Assembly (NCBI GenBank): GCA_916613615.1
Contig: OU744735.1
Location: 40,931,468-40,995,467, forward strand
Source: Steromphala cineraria
Lineage: Eukaryota; Mollusca; Gastropoda; Trochida; Trochidae
Direction: 5' to 3'
Length of the DNA stretch: 64,000 nt
Part shown: piece after piece, positions 44,894 to 56,050 of the stretch
Layout of the letters: each line of letters starts with the position of its first letter
Position numbering within the stretch: position 1 is the stretch's first letter
The notes under the pieces: model-generated
Told to the model about the DNA's origin: nothing
The model's database searches: none
Seen by the model: only the letters and a program-made list of their open reading frames with translations
Position numbers and translations under genes: made by a program

Positions 44894-45909
44894 CTGGAAT
44901 TGAAAAGAAAATTCTGAATTTTTACATTTAAAAACAAACGGGAACATAAGATCCAAGTATCGCAATGTTTTGAACAAGATAGGAAAAGTACATTTTGAGC
45001 AATCTGTATATGGTCATATTTATATAAATGATTATTATATTTTTGGCGAATTTAAAAAAATCAATAGGACATAATCATTAACATTTCCCGTCAAATTGGT
45101 TTTCATCGTAGCTCCCAACATTAACTAAGAGTCCAAAATCAATTAGCATGGGCCATAACTCTGTACAATAAAGTGCATGCTTCTGATTTTCGGACTCCAT
45201 TATGGTATTGATACTCGTGAGTGACACAGCAAATTTGATATCTTATCTCCAATAGTTTCTGAGAAATTGTGTCCTTTTGAAGATGCCCTCGAACAGATTT
45301 AAACATAATTGGAACAAGGGCAAAAACTCTGTAAAAATAATTTCATGCTTCTGATTTTTTAACTCCATCAATGCATTGATATACCGAAACCCCACAAAAT
45401 TTGGTTATCCTGTATCGCATAATTCGTAGAAAGCTATCACCTTTAACTCGGACGGACGGACACAAGGACAGACGCACGGAAAAAGAACGTGTATTAATGT
45501 ACATAGAGTGTCGCAACAGGCGGCGGAATATGGAAGTTGAAAGCACATTATACGCTGGGAAACTTTGGGCGACATATAGTAAGACATGAGTACATCGAAC
45601 ATCGAGGTTATTTGGAGTTCCATCCATTCTGTTAGCACTGCGGCCTTTCTCCTAGCAGAAAAGCATTTAAGCGATATCTCGACATTTAAACAATAAGGTA
45701 ATGGTGTCCAACATTCCACTCACCTATTATATATGGGATTGGTTATCACATTATAAGCTGGGAAACTTTGAACGACATATAGTAGGATATGAGTGCATCA
45801 AACATTGAGGTTAAATGGAGTTCCATCGATCATTTTAGGCATTGCGACCTTACTCCTTGCAGAAAAGCACATCTGAACAATAGGTAATGATGTCCAAAAT
45901 TCAACTCAC
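44894..45909 (-). other. GPCR intron between TM6 and TM7 exons
   Basis: Phase-2 intron of 1,016 bp, donor GTGAG, acceptor CCAG. It contains the divergent repeat at 45160-45480 and a tandem duplication abutting the donor. The 104-, 94- and 62-codon ORFs here are repeat-derived. Confidence 0.8.
45160..45480. repeat. Mollusc-type repeat with GGACGGAC end
   Basis: Two related units of about 150 bp (GGCCATAACTCTGTACAATA and GGCAAAAACTCTGTAAAAAT, each followed by TGCTTCTGATTTT and ACTCCAT). The second ends in CGGACGGACGGACACAAGGA, a common terminus of dispersed molluscan repeats. Confidence 0.65.
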
Positions 45910-45914
45910 CTATT
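45544..45914. repeat. Two-copy tandem duplication copying a splice donor
   Basis: 45544-45728 and 45747-45914 are related over their length (GCTGGGAAACTTTG, GACATATAGTA, TTGGAGTTCCATC-type landmarks). On the minus strand both begin AATAG|GTGAGT: in the right copy this is the true end of the TM6 exon and its donor; in the left copy it is a decoy at 45724-45728. Confidence 0.8.
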
Positions 45915-46010
45915 GACACTTGGGTAGGTGATGTTGAGAAGGTTGTAGGTCTGGAGAGGCAGCCAACACAACACGAAGAGGCACACGACAATAATGAGCA
46001 TCTTTACCAC
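45910..46010 (-). CDS. Kinin-receptor-like GPCR, TM6 exon
   Basis: 101-bp exon, acceptor TTTCAG and donor GTGAG. It encodes VVKMLIIVVCLFVLCWLPLQ then TYNLLNITYPSVN and the first two bases of an Arg codon. This is the end of intracellular loop 3, TM6 with the CWLP toggle motif, and the start of extracellular loop 3. VVKMLIIVV…CWLPLQTYN fits invertebrate kinin (leucokinin) receptors best; tachykinin, RYamide or FMRFamide-type receptors are alternatives. The ligand is therefore likely an amidated neuropeptide signalling through Gq. Exons for the N-terminus to TM5 should lie at higher coordinates but were not recognised up to 64 kb. Confidence 0.93.
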
Positions 46011-46166
46011 CTGAAACAAAGACATAACTCAACAGTTTGTCTTACTTGCAATTAAAAAACACATCTTTGCTATTTAGTTTCATTAGGAAGATATATTAGC
46101 AAAAAATATCCAATGGACCGATTTATTTCATTATTACCACGAAAAAGCCTTTTTTGACTGTGTTAA

Positions 46167-46348
46167 AGGTGCAGTAGCACGTTTGTAGGGGAATATAAGA
46201 TGATGTCAGGAAAATGAAAATTAATGGTTTCAATTGAAAAACAATCTATTTAAACTAAATGAAGCAGTAATAAATCAATTAGCATTAACGCACAATGATC
46301 AGTGAATAATTTAAAATATAAAATTATCAAAAACGTGCTACTGCCCCT
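46167..46348 (-). mobile_element. TTAA-type MITE, short copy in GPCR intron
   Basis: 182 bp, flanked by TTAA at 46163-46166 and 46349-46352. Same ends as the full copies, but about 175 bp of the middle, including the GGCCGCCA landmark, is missing. It is about 150 bp upstream of the TM6 exon acceptor. Confidence 0.9.
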
Positions 46349-46614
46349 TTAAGACATTAAATAAAGTACAGGATCGGTATAAATGAACAATGGTATCTAT
46401 AAGGTTTAAGAGCGAGTGTATGTAAGCTGGGGATGTTTCCGTATTAATGGCTTACTTGATAAAACATTTTCAACTCTCAAAAACATACACAACAATTGTT
46501 GCTAAATAGATTTTGGAGTTTTTTCAATATCATCTCACTTTATATTCTTATTAAATAAGCGTTTTGTCAAATTAGACCATAGAAGCAATATCTTGTAAAA
46601 TAAAAAAGTATAGC

Positions 46615-47245
46615 TGCTTTATCATTGGGAATATGTTTGTATCTTTGATCCATCGTGCAATCAGAATCACTTCAAAGTGATATTAATGTTTATTTAAGGG
46701 TGTATTGAACATCTGTCTATTACAAGAGTCCAGTAATTATATGCATTGTACAAAGTAAGATATTGATTTAGATCTACATGGGCACTGTGAATTTTCATAA
46801 AAGAATGTAACATATCACAAACTAAAACTGCTTTATCATTGGGAATATGTTTGTATCTTTGATTCATCGTGCAATCAGAATCACTTCAAAGTGATATACA
46901 TGTTTATTTAACGGTGTATTAAACATCTGTGTATTACAAGAGTCCAGTAATTATATGCATTGTACAAAGTAAGATATTGATTTAGATCTACATGGGCACT
47001 GTGAATTTTCATAAAAGAATGTAACATATCAAAAACTAAAACTGCTTTAACCTTGGAAATATGTTTGTATCTTTGATTCATCGTCAATCAGAATCACTTC
47101 AAAGTGATATTCATGTTTATTTAACGGTGAATTGAACATCTGTGTATTACAAGAATCCAGTAATTATATGCATTATACAAAGTAAGATATTGATTTAGAT
47201 CTACATGGGCACTGTGAATTTTCATAAAAGAATGTAACACATCAT
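46615..47245. repeat. 214-bp tandem triplication
   Basis: Three nearly identical units starting near 46616, 46829 and 47044, with landmarks GGAATATGTTTGTATCTTTG, CAATCAGAATCACTTCAAAG and GATTTAGATCTACATGGGCA. Each unit contains TCACTTCAAAGTGA, a 14-bp palindrome. Low divergence indicates recent amplification. It lies in the presumed intron upstream of the TM6 exon. Confidence 0.92.
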
Positions 47246-47955
47246 CAATCATCATTAGCAATTGCTTATTGTACGATATTCATGAAATGTGTCTTTTATT
47301 TCCCTCTAGGGAAACATTTTTTAGAGCTGACAGTTGCGGCTTCAGTGGCAATCATATTTAAATTATATCAAGTGTTTCTTTACACACAAAAAACTCGTTT
47401 CATGCAAATAAAAGTGTCTCAATAATAGAATAATTGTTGTGATTGATTGATAGAAAAATGAAAACGTCTCAGCACAATGTCCATTCTTAGATAATTTACA
47501 TAAATCTGAATATAAATATGTATCTTACTTCAAAACGTGATGAACTGTTTGACATTCGATATAAGCGATCATGATGAGATTGTTTTGAACAAGAAAGAGT
47601 GGTTTACAATTTAAAATTATCCGAAACATTTAAGCGATTGAACTTTTTTTCATTTAGTGAATTTTCATCATTCATAGTTTATCTCGGTCAAAAAGACCAC
47701 CGTTTAGGAACAGTTGATTGACATGTGGTGAGAATTTATATTTAATAAAGGAGACACTTACAGGTGTTTAACACTCAAGATTTTGGTACGCCACAGAAAC
47801 ATCTTGTTCATATTTAGGGTAAAACCAGATTCATTTAAGCATGAGAGAAAAATGGAAATATGTTTTGAGCGAGTTAAGGGAAATGGTACATTCTGGAAGA
47901 TATGTGCAGTAAAGATAGATCGTGGGCAGCGTCATTGATTATCCAAAAGTAAATT
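47246..47955. other. Noncoding, presumed GPCR intron
   Basis: AT-rich, no exon-like or repeat features recognised. Confidence 0.45.
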
Positions 47956-48208
47956 TTAATAACAATAACACTTTATTGTCCTCAGTACATGTACATGTAC
48001 ATGTACATTGGAAATTGATTTGTGCCAATGGCTACCGGCAGCCACGGTGCAGCGCCAGTTAATGCGTTGTTCTGCCTTTACAATGCCGAGTGTCAAGCAA
48101 GACAGCAACAACTCCCACCTTTTAACGTCTTTTAGTATGACGCTACCGGATATCGAACCCCGGTCTTCCGGGTGACGAGCGGACACTCTACCACTGAGCT
48201 ACGGCCCC
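47956..48208 (-). mobile_element. tRNA-derived SINE
   Basis: On the minus strand the head begins GGGGCCGTAGCTCAGTGGTA and contains a Pol III A box (TAGCTCAGTGGTAGAGTG, 48184-48201) and a B box (GGTTCGATATC, 48149-48159), as in a tRNA gene. The anticodon-arm region reads CGCTCGTCACCCGGAAG. A tRNA-unrelated body of about 130 bp follows (CGCTGCACCGTGGCTGCCGG), then (ACATGT)n, and a tail GACAATAAAGTGTTATTGTT. The last part looks like the 3' end of a partner LINE. The 3' CCA and proper acceptor pairing are absent, so it is not a tRNA gene. Confidence 0.88.
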
Positions 48209-51200
48209 GTGCTGTTTGACGTATGACTGAATGTATGGTCAACGTGGACGTTAGTCAAAACATATCCAGCATGCGGTCAGTCAGGGCGTAAATTTCCGAG
48301 ACTCTGTACTTATTCCCCACATTAGAAACAACACTACATGAGTAAACCCATCAATACGGCCTGCCAATCTAAGGAAGGACACTTGACAACAAGCCTGTAA
48401 CTTGCGTTTCTTTGAATTTCAAGATTAAAGTCAAGTATTTTAGCATGCGCTTAAATTGCTGATACAACTAGTGATATTGAGCCATGTCAAATGGTATTTG
48501 TTAATCTAAAGACATAAGGGCATGTAATTTGAGTATTCCTTTATTCCTAGGGAGCTAGAGCATGAACACGTAAGACTTGGTTATTGATTGTGAACGTGCA
48601 GTAAATAGGTACCTGGTCAAAAAGGTGATTGATTTTCCAGAACTGAACTTTGAAAACATTTTTTAAAACAGTAACAAATATTCCAATTTTTGTAGACCTT
48701 ATTTGCATAATACTTCACGAAGGCTTTCTTAACCTTTTCGTTATATTCCTGCGTACAATAACTAACAAAATATCACTGCAAAACCCATGTTGCATATTCG
48801 GTTAGATTAAGAAATGTATAAAGACTGAAACTGCATTATCCTTCTATAAAAGCAAACACACTTCCAAGAGCAATCTCTAGGGTAAGGGAATTTCCCAGCT
48901 TTCTTGTTACAACTTTAGCTTTTATCTTATATAGCCATGTCATCAACATTAACAGTGATCTTAGCTTCACACTAACTCCATTTGGACGGGATGTTTATAG
49001 TCAATCACTTTTTATGACGACATTACAACCTGTGACTGACGGGGAGTCATATTCCTGCCATCATCCCTCATACCACAGAATGCAAAGTGGAAAACATCCA
49101 CGGTTAAGCAGGGCTTACTGTTCATAAACTCTTCATAGATACACCTAATCTCGACCTACAATGATGAATACAAAATTCTAAATTCCTTTCAGAATTTATT
49201 GTTTTAAACATGACAACATAATAACATTGTGGTGTAAATTATCATATATCCATAACTTCTATTCAGCTAAGATATGCATGATTCATAGAAACCTTTTGAA
49301 ATTAAGACAATACTATACAGTACCCCACAACTATTGTTTTATTCATGTTCACTTGCAATCACTACTCCTCTTTTCATTGGGCCTCGTATGAAATAACCTA
49401 CGAAAACAATCTTCAGGTTATTCAAGAGGCAAACGTGCAGTTTTTATTTTTGTTAATATCTACTTATAGCACAAACATATATGCATTTAGTTTCTTTGAT
49501 TCCAGAAGCAGAACCTTGTTGTAGCAAAATCTATTTTTCTTATATCTGCAATTAAATACGTTATTTCATAAGTACCTTTACCACTTTTATACAAGCATGC
49601 TAATGTGACGCTATGCTATCAGAAGTCATACAAAGATACTGTAGTTACAAATACTTGACTTCAAAATGACCACTTGAGAGAAAGTCAAAATTATATTTAA
49701 ACAACACAAATGACCCTCTGAGACTTCATCCTTATATTTCATGAAACCATCTTCTCGAGAACTGAGTGTAAGTATAAACTCACAAAACTAGCAACGTGTA
49801 TAAACGTTCTGTTTGATATTTTCCAACACAATATATACAATGGTTTGAATAATAACACTTAAACGTGGAAACATCAATATGTCGATCAATAACAATAAAC
49901 ATAGAAAGCACTCAGCGGTAACCAGTTCAACTGCACATGTTTGGAGACAGATATAATGAGATCTCTTTCTTCAACCAAAGGATATTGATTGTTCTTCTCG
50001 TCAGACAAATTAGGAATGCTCTATAGCTATTTGCTTGTCAATACGTCTCATCGAGGAATGTCCTTCAAATACCAACAATTAGGCTCCTTCAGCATACCAT
50101 CATGTCTTACATCAGTCAAGAGAGACATAATAACCCGTAATTTAGCCTCATTGAAAAGAAAACCGACAGCGATATTGTCTGTATGACCTCAAATGTCATT
50201 TGCTTTTCTTTTGTGAGGTTATTTGCCGAATATTTTGACATGACAAACAAGAGACTGTTTAATACTTCCTTTCTGGTGGAACTCAATTAATGAAATCAAA
50301 TAGTGGGAAAACACATTTATAGATTTAATTGGGAATGAAATGTTTCTGAATAGGATTTGTGGTTGTATTACCACGATTTCGGATTCAGTGCTTCCTTTTT
50401 AAAAATCCATCCGATAAAGACGTAGGCGTGGACGAAGTGGGGAGTTTCACTCTAAGGATGTGTCAATGCCTAGCTTGTCACATATTATTTCACATTCTCC
50501 TGATTGCCAAGTTCAACACCAAATAGGTAGTTACTTATGCTCCTTTCAATGAATCATGTGTTTCCTTTCAAATGATATATGTAATTGTTAATTTTCAATG
50601 CCGAGTCCATATCATCTTTTCTGGTTATCAATGTTTATAGCTGTTACAATAAAAGTAAAGGACAATTCATAGCAAAACAAGAACTTATTTGAATCATCAA
50701 GTTCTTATAATTGATGGTTGAAAAAAACATTCTAACTTGACAAAACAAAATCATCATGAGAGTTGAAAATTATCATTGTCCTACGCGAGGCAAATCTTTG
50801 TTTGTCATTATTATTTTAGTTTCTATTTTCAATATTCGATGAGAATACATTAGCAATTCATTTCATTTTTATTTTCCAATTTAAGAAAGCAAACAATCTC
50901 TAAGCAGGCATGACGTCAGTTGGAACTTAAGTTGTCCTCAAGAAGTAAAATCAAATCTGAACTTACAAATTTAATCTCCTTCTTTGAGTGGCATTTCGAA
51001 GTTGGAAGTCAAATAAGGATGGATAACAACTTCTTTATTCAAGACGTTTTGATACAGTTTCTTGTATCGTTTTCATGTTATCCATAAGTATTCGTCCTTA
51101 TTTAACTTAATCTCCTGTTTTCAGCAAAGCCAATTAGTATTTATCAAAGGCATGCTTTACCACGTGTGACCGCCTAGAGTTAAGCTGGGTGAGGTCAGCG

Positions 51201-52354
51201 TTAAGGGTCAGCTTAATCTTGCTGCTACAACAACATGCATACGGCAGCCCACAAGTCAATCAAGGAGCTGCCACCTGCCAGAGATTTCACTTAGAGGCAA
51301 TATCCTGTGTTGCAAAACATGGCAGGCTTTGCCTTATTGAATCTGGCATTCTTAGATTGATTTCACGCAGTGTTTGTTGATAGGTAATTTAAATGGAATG
51401 TTCATATCGGAATAAAAATTGGCTATTAAAATTTCAATTTCGTTCATCTTGTTCCTCCTGAGCATCACACTTGTGAATAGTTAAATTTTGTTGTTTGTAT
51501 ACATTTATTTGAAAGACGTATGGGTCCCCTTGATATCGAAATATAAAGTGGGCTTTATTTGATTCAGCAAGGTTATGAAAACAACATTTAATGCTCAAGA
51601 CATTTAAGAGGTGTATATTGTATTAATTCATCGGAAAAACGAGTTACGACTATTTGTTGATTGTAAATTTAATAATATTATATTTATTAACCGACAAAAA
51701 TATACAATATCGACATGATTTCATCTGCCCAATTTCATTTCATCCAATATATCAATTGACGTATGCTTGCTGAAAGACTGTGAAAGTTATCAACGCTGCA
51801 ATCTATCGAGCCATGTGCAACCACATAGGATAATGATAACTGTTAAATCACTCGCCCATTAACCATTAGCTTTGGTCTTTCAGATCTTATCATAACTAAA
51901 TGTTATCTTCTCCAATTCAATTCACGCATTCACCAATTGCACACCCGTATAGAGTTGCAAGGCTATCTTTCCTACATCGTCGGTCCATGTAACAGGTAAC
52001 TGCTTGTCTATCAACACCACCTGCCTACAAGTCTACAGCCTTATTTCATTTAGACCAGTACGGGAGATTGCCTCCGGTACACCAGAGATCTCTTTCATGT
52101 GATAAGCCGACGTTGATAAAACCAAGAGGATACGAGCAGCACATATGTCCTGCTGATTGGACATGGTTTTGAGTTCATTTGGATTCTGAACCGAAGAATA
52201 TGAGAATGGATACCTCGCTGAATAAATGTAGATCCCACATTCACCTTCAGTAACTGATTGAGATTAACTTCATTTTGATTTTGATCGGAAGATTTTCATA
52301 TGAGAAGGAGGGTGGTTTCTTTTACTGATAGATGTCTATTATCAAGAGTCTACC
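48209..52354. other. 4.1 kb noncoding, no gene seen
   Basis: Searched on the minus strand for further GPCR exons (DRY/DRH, TM2 LxxAD, TM5 and loop-3 lysine runs joining VVKM) without success. Short ORFs at 49989 and 51189 have no recognisable domain. A slightly GC-richer patch at 51170-51310 shows no coding evidence. Confidence 0.45.
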
Positions 52355-52358
52355 TTAA

Positions 52359-52704
52359 GGGGTAGTAGCGCGTTTTTTGTAAATTAAATATTTTTAATTT
52401 CTACACTGATAATTATCGCTATTGCTAAATGTATTATTTTGTTATTTTCAAAAATCCTATTACACCAATCAATTATCCATAAAATTAAAAAGATTCACAT
52501 AAACTCTATTGGTGGCCATTTTTGTGTGAACACCTTTAATTCATTTTGTGTAAGAAATAAGAATCGCATTGCTGAACTTGACATTATATATTTGCTTTAT
52601 TACTGCTTCATTTAGTTTAAATACATTGTCTTTCAATTGGAACCATTTATTTTCACTTCACTGACATCACCTTATAATTCTCCTTAAAACGTGAGACTGC
52701 CCCT
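52359..52704 (+). mobile_element. TTAA-type MITE, copy in 52 kb region
   Basis: 346 bp between TTAA at 52355-52358 and 52705-52708. The ends are mutated (GGGGTAGTAGCGCGTTTTTT and AAAACGTGAGACTGCCCCT). The interior keeps GGTGGCCATTTTTGTGTGAA. Confidence 0.88.
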
Positions 52705-52708
52705 TTAA

Positions 52709-55314
52709 AGTATTAGCAAAGCTTGACGAAGACTAAAACTAGACAGTTGTTTGTGCAATATAAGATGATGTTCTTTCTATTTAGTCTAAAAAGTCTTAGT
52801 AACATAGAATAATGCTTTGGTGAAATGGGGTAATCGGACATGTGTTCACTTTGCTTTTAGTTGGAGGTAAAATATCAAATCTTGATTAAAAACGTCAAGC
52901 ATAAGCAAATTCTTACAAAAGAGTTCTTTTTTATCTTAATGAACGACGAATATTCATTTTAATATCAATAATTGAAATTCTAATTTTATTATCGAAAGAA
53001 AGGCGAGGCAGCAGGTGGCATGCCGTGCACTCTTTTAAAGGATAGTCTGAACTATGACTTTCTGTACTTTTGATGACGACTGTCATTTATCATAAAGAAC
53101 CGGAGAGAAGGGTTCTGTGATTCAAGTTGAAACTCTTAACTACCTTTGACAGCAAGATATTACAAAGCGCTTGCATGTAGTGAACGACCTTTTGAACGTC
53201 CAACACAGACGTTTAACGTCGTTTCTATTGAAATGATCAAAGGCACATAAATGAAGATCAAAGTACCAACATTAAGGTTAAATTAAAACGGTGCCAGTGA
53301 TATTATACAGGGGCTTGCAATATACACTTTGATATAATTTTACAAAGTTCAATAATGTCTAAATATTTGATCTCCATTATGGCGTTTTCACAATTTTAAA
53401 AATATTTTGGTCCGAAACCGTCCATATCAAATTAAATTTATTGTTGTAAACTGAAATATATTTTTCTGTACATAAATGCTTGTGATTCCTTTCTTAGATT
53501 CGATAAAATCTATTTTGAAAACTTTCAAAAACTACAATTCAATGAATATGGCAATGTGAAAATTATAGAAATGACATTTAATCATATGTTCATTCAACTT
53601 GTTACCCTCAAAACTTTAAATGGAGATCGACCTTTCCTAATGAGACTCCAGGTAATAGTTAGACACCGCTGTGGGAAATTTAGCTCTCTTTCGCCCCCCT
53701 CCCAACTCATTTCCTTCCCTTGCAAGTTGCAATCAAGCAAATTCACTAGTAGACTATCATCAACAGTATAACTCGGAACTGCCGGCGTGCCCCTCTAATC
53801 AAGTTCGCACTTGCTCGGATTTAATACCAGTTAACGTTAGCAGTTGAAGTTTTCTCAAGTATGAGGCTAGGCTAATCGAGCGTACACCTCTCAACAATTG
53901 AGCTCCCAAGAGAGACTCAAGAGTTGTTCTTGTGGAAGAATCGACAATAGACCCATGATTGTTGTGGCTGTCTCCCCTTCTCACAGCAGGCAAACTTACA
54001 CATGACTTATCCCCTTTCGACTTAATTTAGCACACTCACTGGAAAGATTCAGTAAGGTAAGAAATTCAACTACAGCCTAGGGCGTGTACATAGTGATTAT
54101 TGCACTTGCAATTAAATGATTCGTTCTCTTTCACTCGATGAGTGTGTCATGAAGACAAGAAACGGTATGTGAATCTTTACCGAAACGTCGCTTTTATCAT
54201 TTATTATGTGTCATATGTACTTTGTCGTCTTGTTTTTTTTAGAACTTTGGACAAGCTTGAACACTATTACTCTGTCTATTTCTGGGAATGATATTCAAAA
54301 AATAAAATTGAAATTTATATAACATGGAAGTAAAATAAAGTACGGCAATAGGAAGAGTAATGATAGTCTTCTAATGATTTATCGTTAAAAGGAAATAAGG
54401 ATGTAGATGAACTTGGTGTGCCTGTATTGCTGAACCAAACCATGATTAATACCATATGTACAACTATTCAAGGTATACGTTTTCTAGTTTTCTACTCAGG
54501 GTAGTGAAGTAGTTGAGTTTGAGGAGGCCACTTAACCATAACCCCTGTTACATATAAATTCGGACCACCCAGTTTCGGAATTTACCATTTCAAAGTATTA
54601 CATACTCATCAACTTTGCAAACTTAACAGTCTCTACACTTTGAAACTCGTTATTCTTCAATATGAATCCCTCATGTCTGTGAACTCAAGGTTTGGTCAAG
54701 GGCGTTATGAACTTCAAATACACTGGTCAGTGGTTCAAGTGCAACGGGGGTCAGTATATCTCAGCACGTGCAGACAGAGGCGGCAGCTGACCGGCGTTAC
54801 CTTACCTAACAGTAAATATACAGCACGTGGTGGAAGTATGCCCCCTGTGTTACCTCCGCTCCCCCTAATTAATCACTCCCCCAGCTCCCCTCCATTTTAC
54901 CTCCCCAGTCTTTAACCCCCCGCCATGACCATCATTCTCGTATCTATCTCTTACTCTTCGTAAATTGGCACCCTTCACTTCTGTCCCCATGGCCCCAACA
55001 CCTTAATTACCACTAAGGAGAGGCAAGGAAGAGACGAAACTATTACAATACACAGTTTTTATAAAGGTCGTGATTCGTATTATTTCAATCTTTTTGACGA
55101 ACTATCGTTCATATCATTTGAACCTTAAATCCACACTGTATTGGAAAGGAGTCTATGTTTCGATCGAAATCCAATTTGTATAAGGCTCAATACTCAGGTT
55201 TGATTAAATTCAAGATTTCATCGTTCGAATAATCAAATCTTATCTTAATTTTCCCTATTCCTTTGCACTAGTTTTACCATAAATTCCTGACGTACCATTG
55301 TGTTATTTTCCCTC
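52709..55314. other. Noncoding, no gene seen
   Basis: Contains pyrimidine-rich patches (53690-53720 and 54840-54930) and the 91-codon plus ORF at 54640-54915, whose C-terminal part is proline-rich because of CCTCC repeats. No domain or splice context supports a gene. Confidence 0.45.
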
Positions 55315-55318
55315 TTAA

Positions 55319-55675
55319 AGGGGCAATAGCACGTATTTTTGAACATTATATATTATGAAATTTTCACTGATATTTGTACGTTTATGCTGAATGTATTATT
55401 TTGATAGTGTCAAAAATCTCATGACACAAATCAATCATCCATAGATAGAGGACAAATTATACAGATTCACAAAAATCCATTGGCCGCCTTTTTTGTGTGA
55501 ACACCTTTAATTCATTTCTGGTAAGAAAAAGGAATCGCATGGCTAAACTTTACATTATATATTTGAATTATTACTGCTACATTTAGTTTAAATACATTGT
55601 CTTTCAATTGGAACCATTAATTTTTCATTTTCTTGACATCACCTTATATTTCCCCTAAAACGTGCTACTGCCCCT
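55319..55675 (+). mobile_element. TTAA-type MITE, copy in 55 kb region
   Basis: 357 bp after TTAA at 55315-55318; the right flank is CTAA, a decayed duplication. Ends AGGGGCAATAGCACGTATTT and AAAACGTGCTACTGCCCCT. Interior landmark CCGCCTTTTTTGTGTGAA. Confidence 0.88.
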
Positions 55676-55814
55676 CTAAGAAGGTGTATATATAGTCTCT
55701 ACACATCCCTGATCATCTTGACTCTTGAACCGTAAGAAGTAACAAGCTGGTAAAGCCTACAATTATTGCGGTAAACATTGTAAATATTGTTATCTCCAAC
55801 TTAAAGTCACTGTT

Positions 55815-56050
55815 TCCAGATTCCTGAAAACGAAAATTTAATGATTCCAATTGAATATTTCTATTTTTAATAATACAGGATTTCCTTTACGATTGTACCG
55901 AGTATAATCAAGATACGCAAATCCATTTCTCTTACTCAAATATGTAAAAGGTGTTCACACTAAAATGGCCGCATTGAGTGTATGTTTGGTACGTCATTTC
56001 TTATTCTACGGCAACGAATATTCAGTTTGAAAAATAAAATGAAAAGTAAA
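55815..56050 (-). mobile_element. TTAA-type MITE, decayed inverted fragment
   Basis: Interior-only similarity in the opposite orientation to the neighbour at 55319: TCCTGAAAACGAAAATTTAA, TTCCAATTGAA, and GGTGTTCACACTAAAATGGC. Both terminal repeats are lost. Confidence 0.5.

Noticed and set aside
45343..45719. Overlapping ORFs on both strands
   Set aside because: They read through a dispersed repeat and a duplicated intron segment, not a gene.
48130..48208. tRNA gene
   Set aside because: A and B boxes are present but the acceptor stem does not close and a SINE body and tail follow; it is the head of a SINE.
54640..54915. 91-codon ORF with proline-rich end
   Set aside because: Composition follows a CCTCC-rich tract; no domain or splice context.
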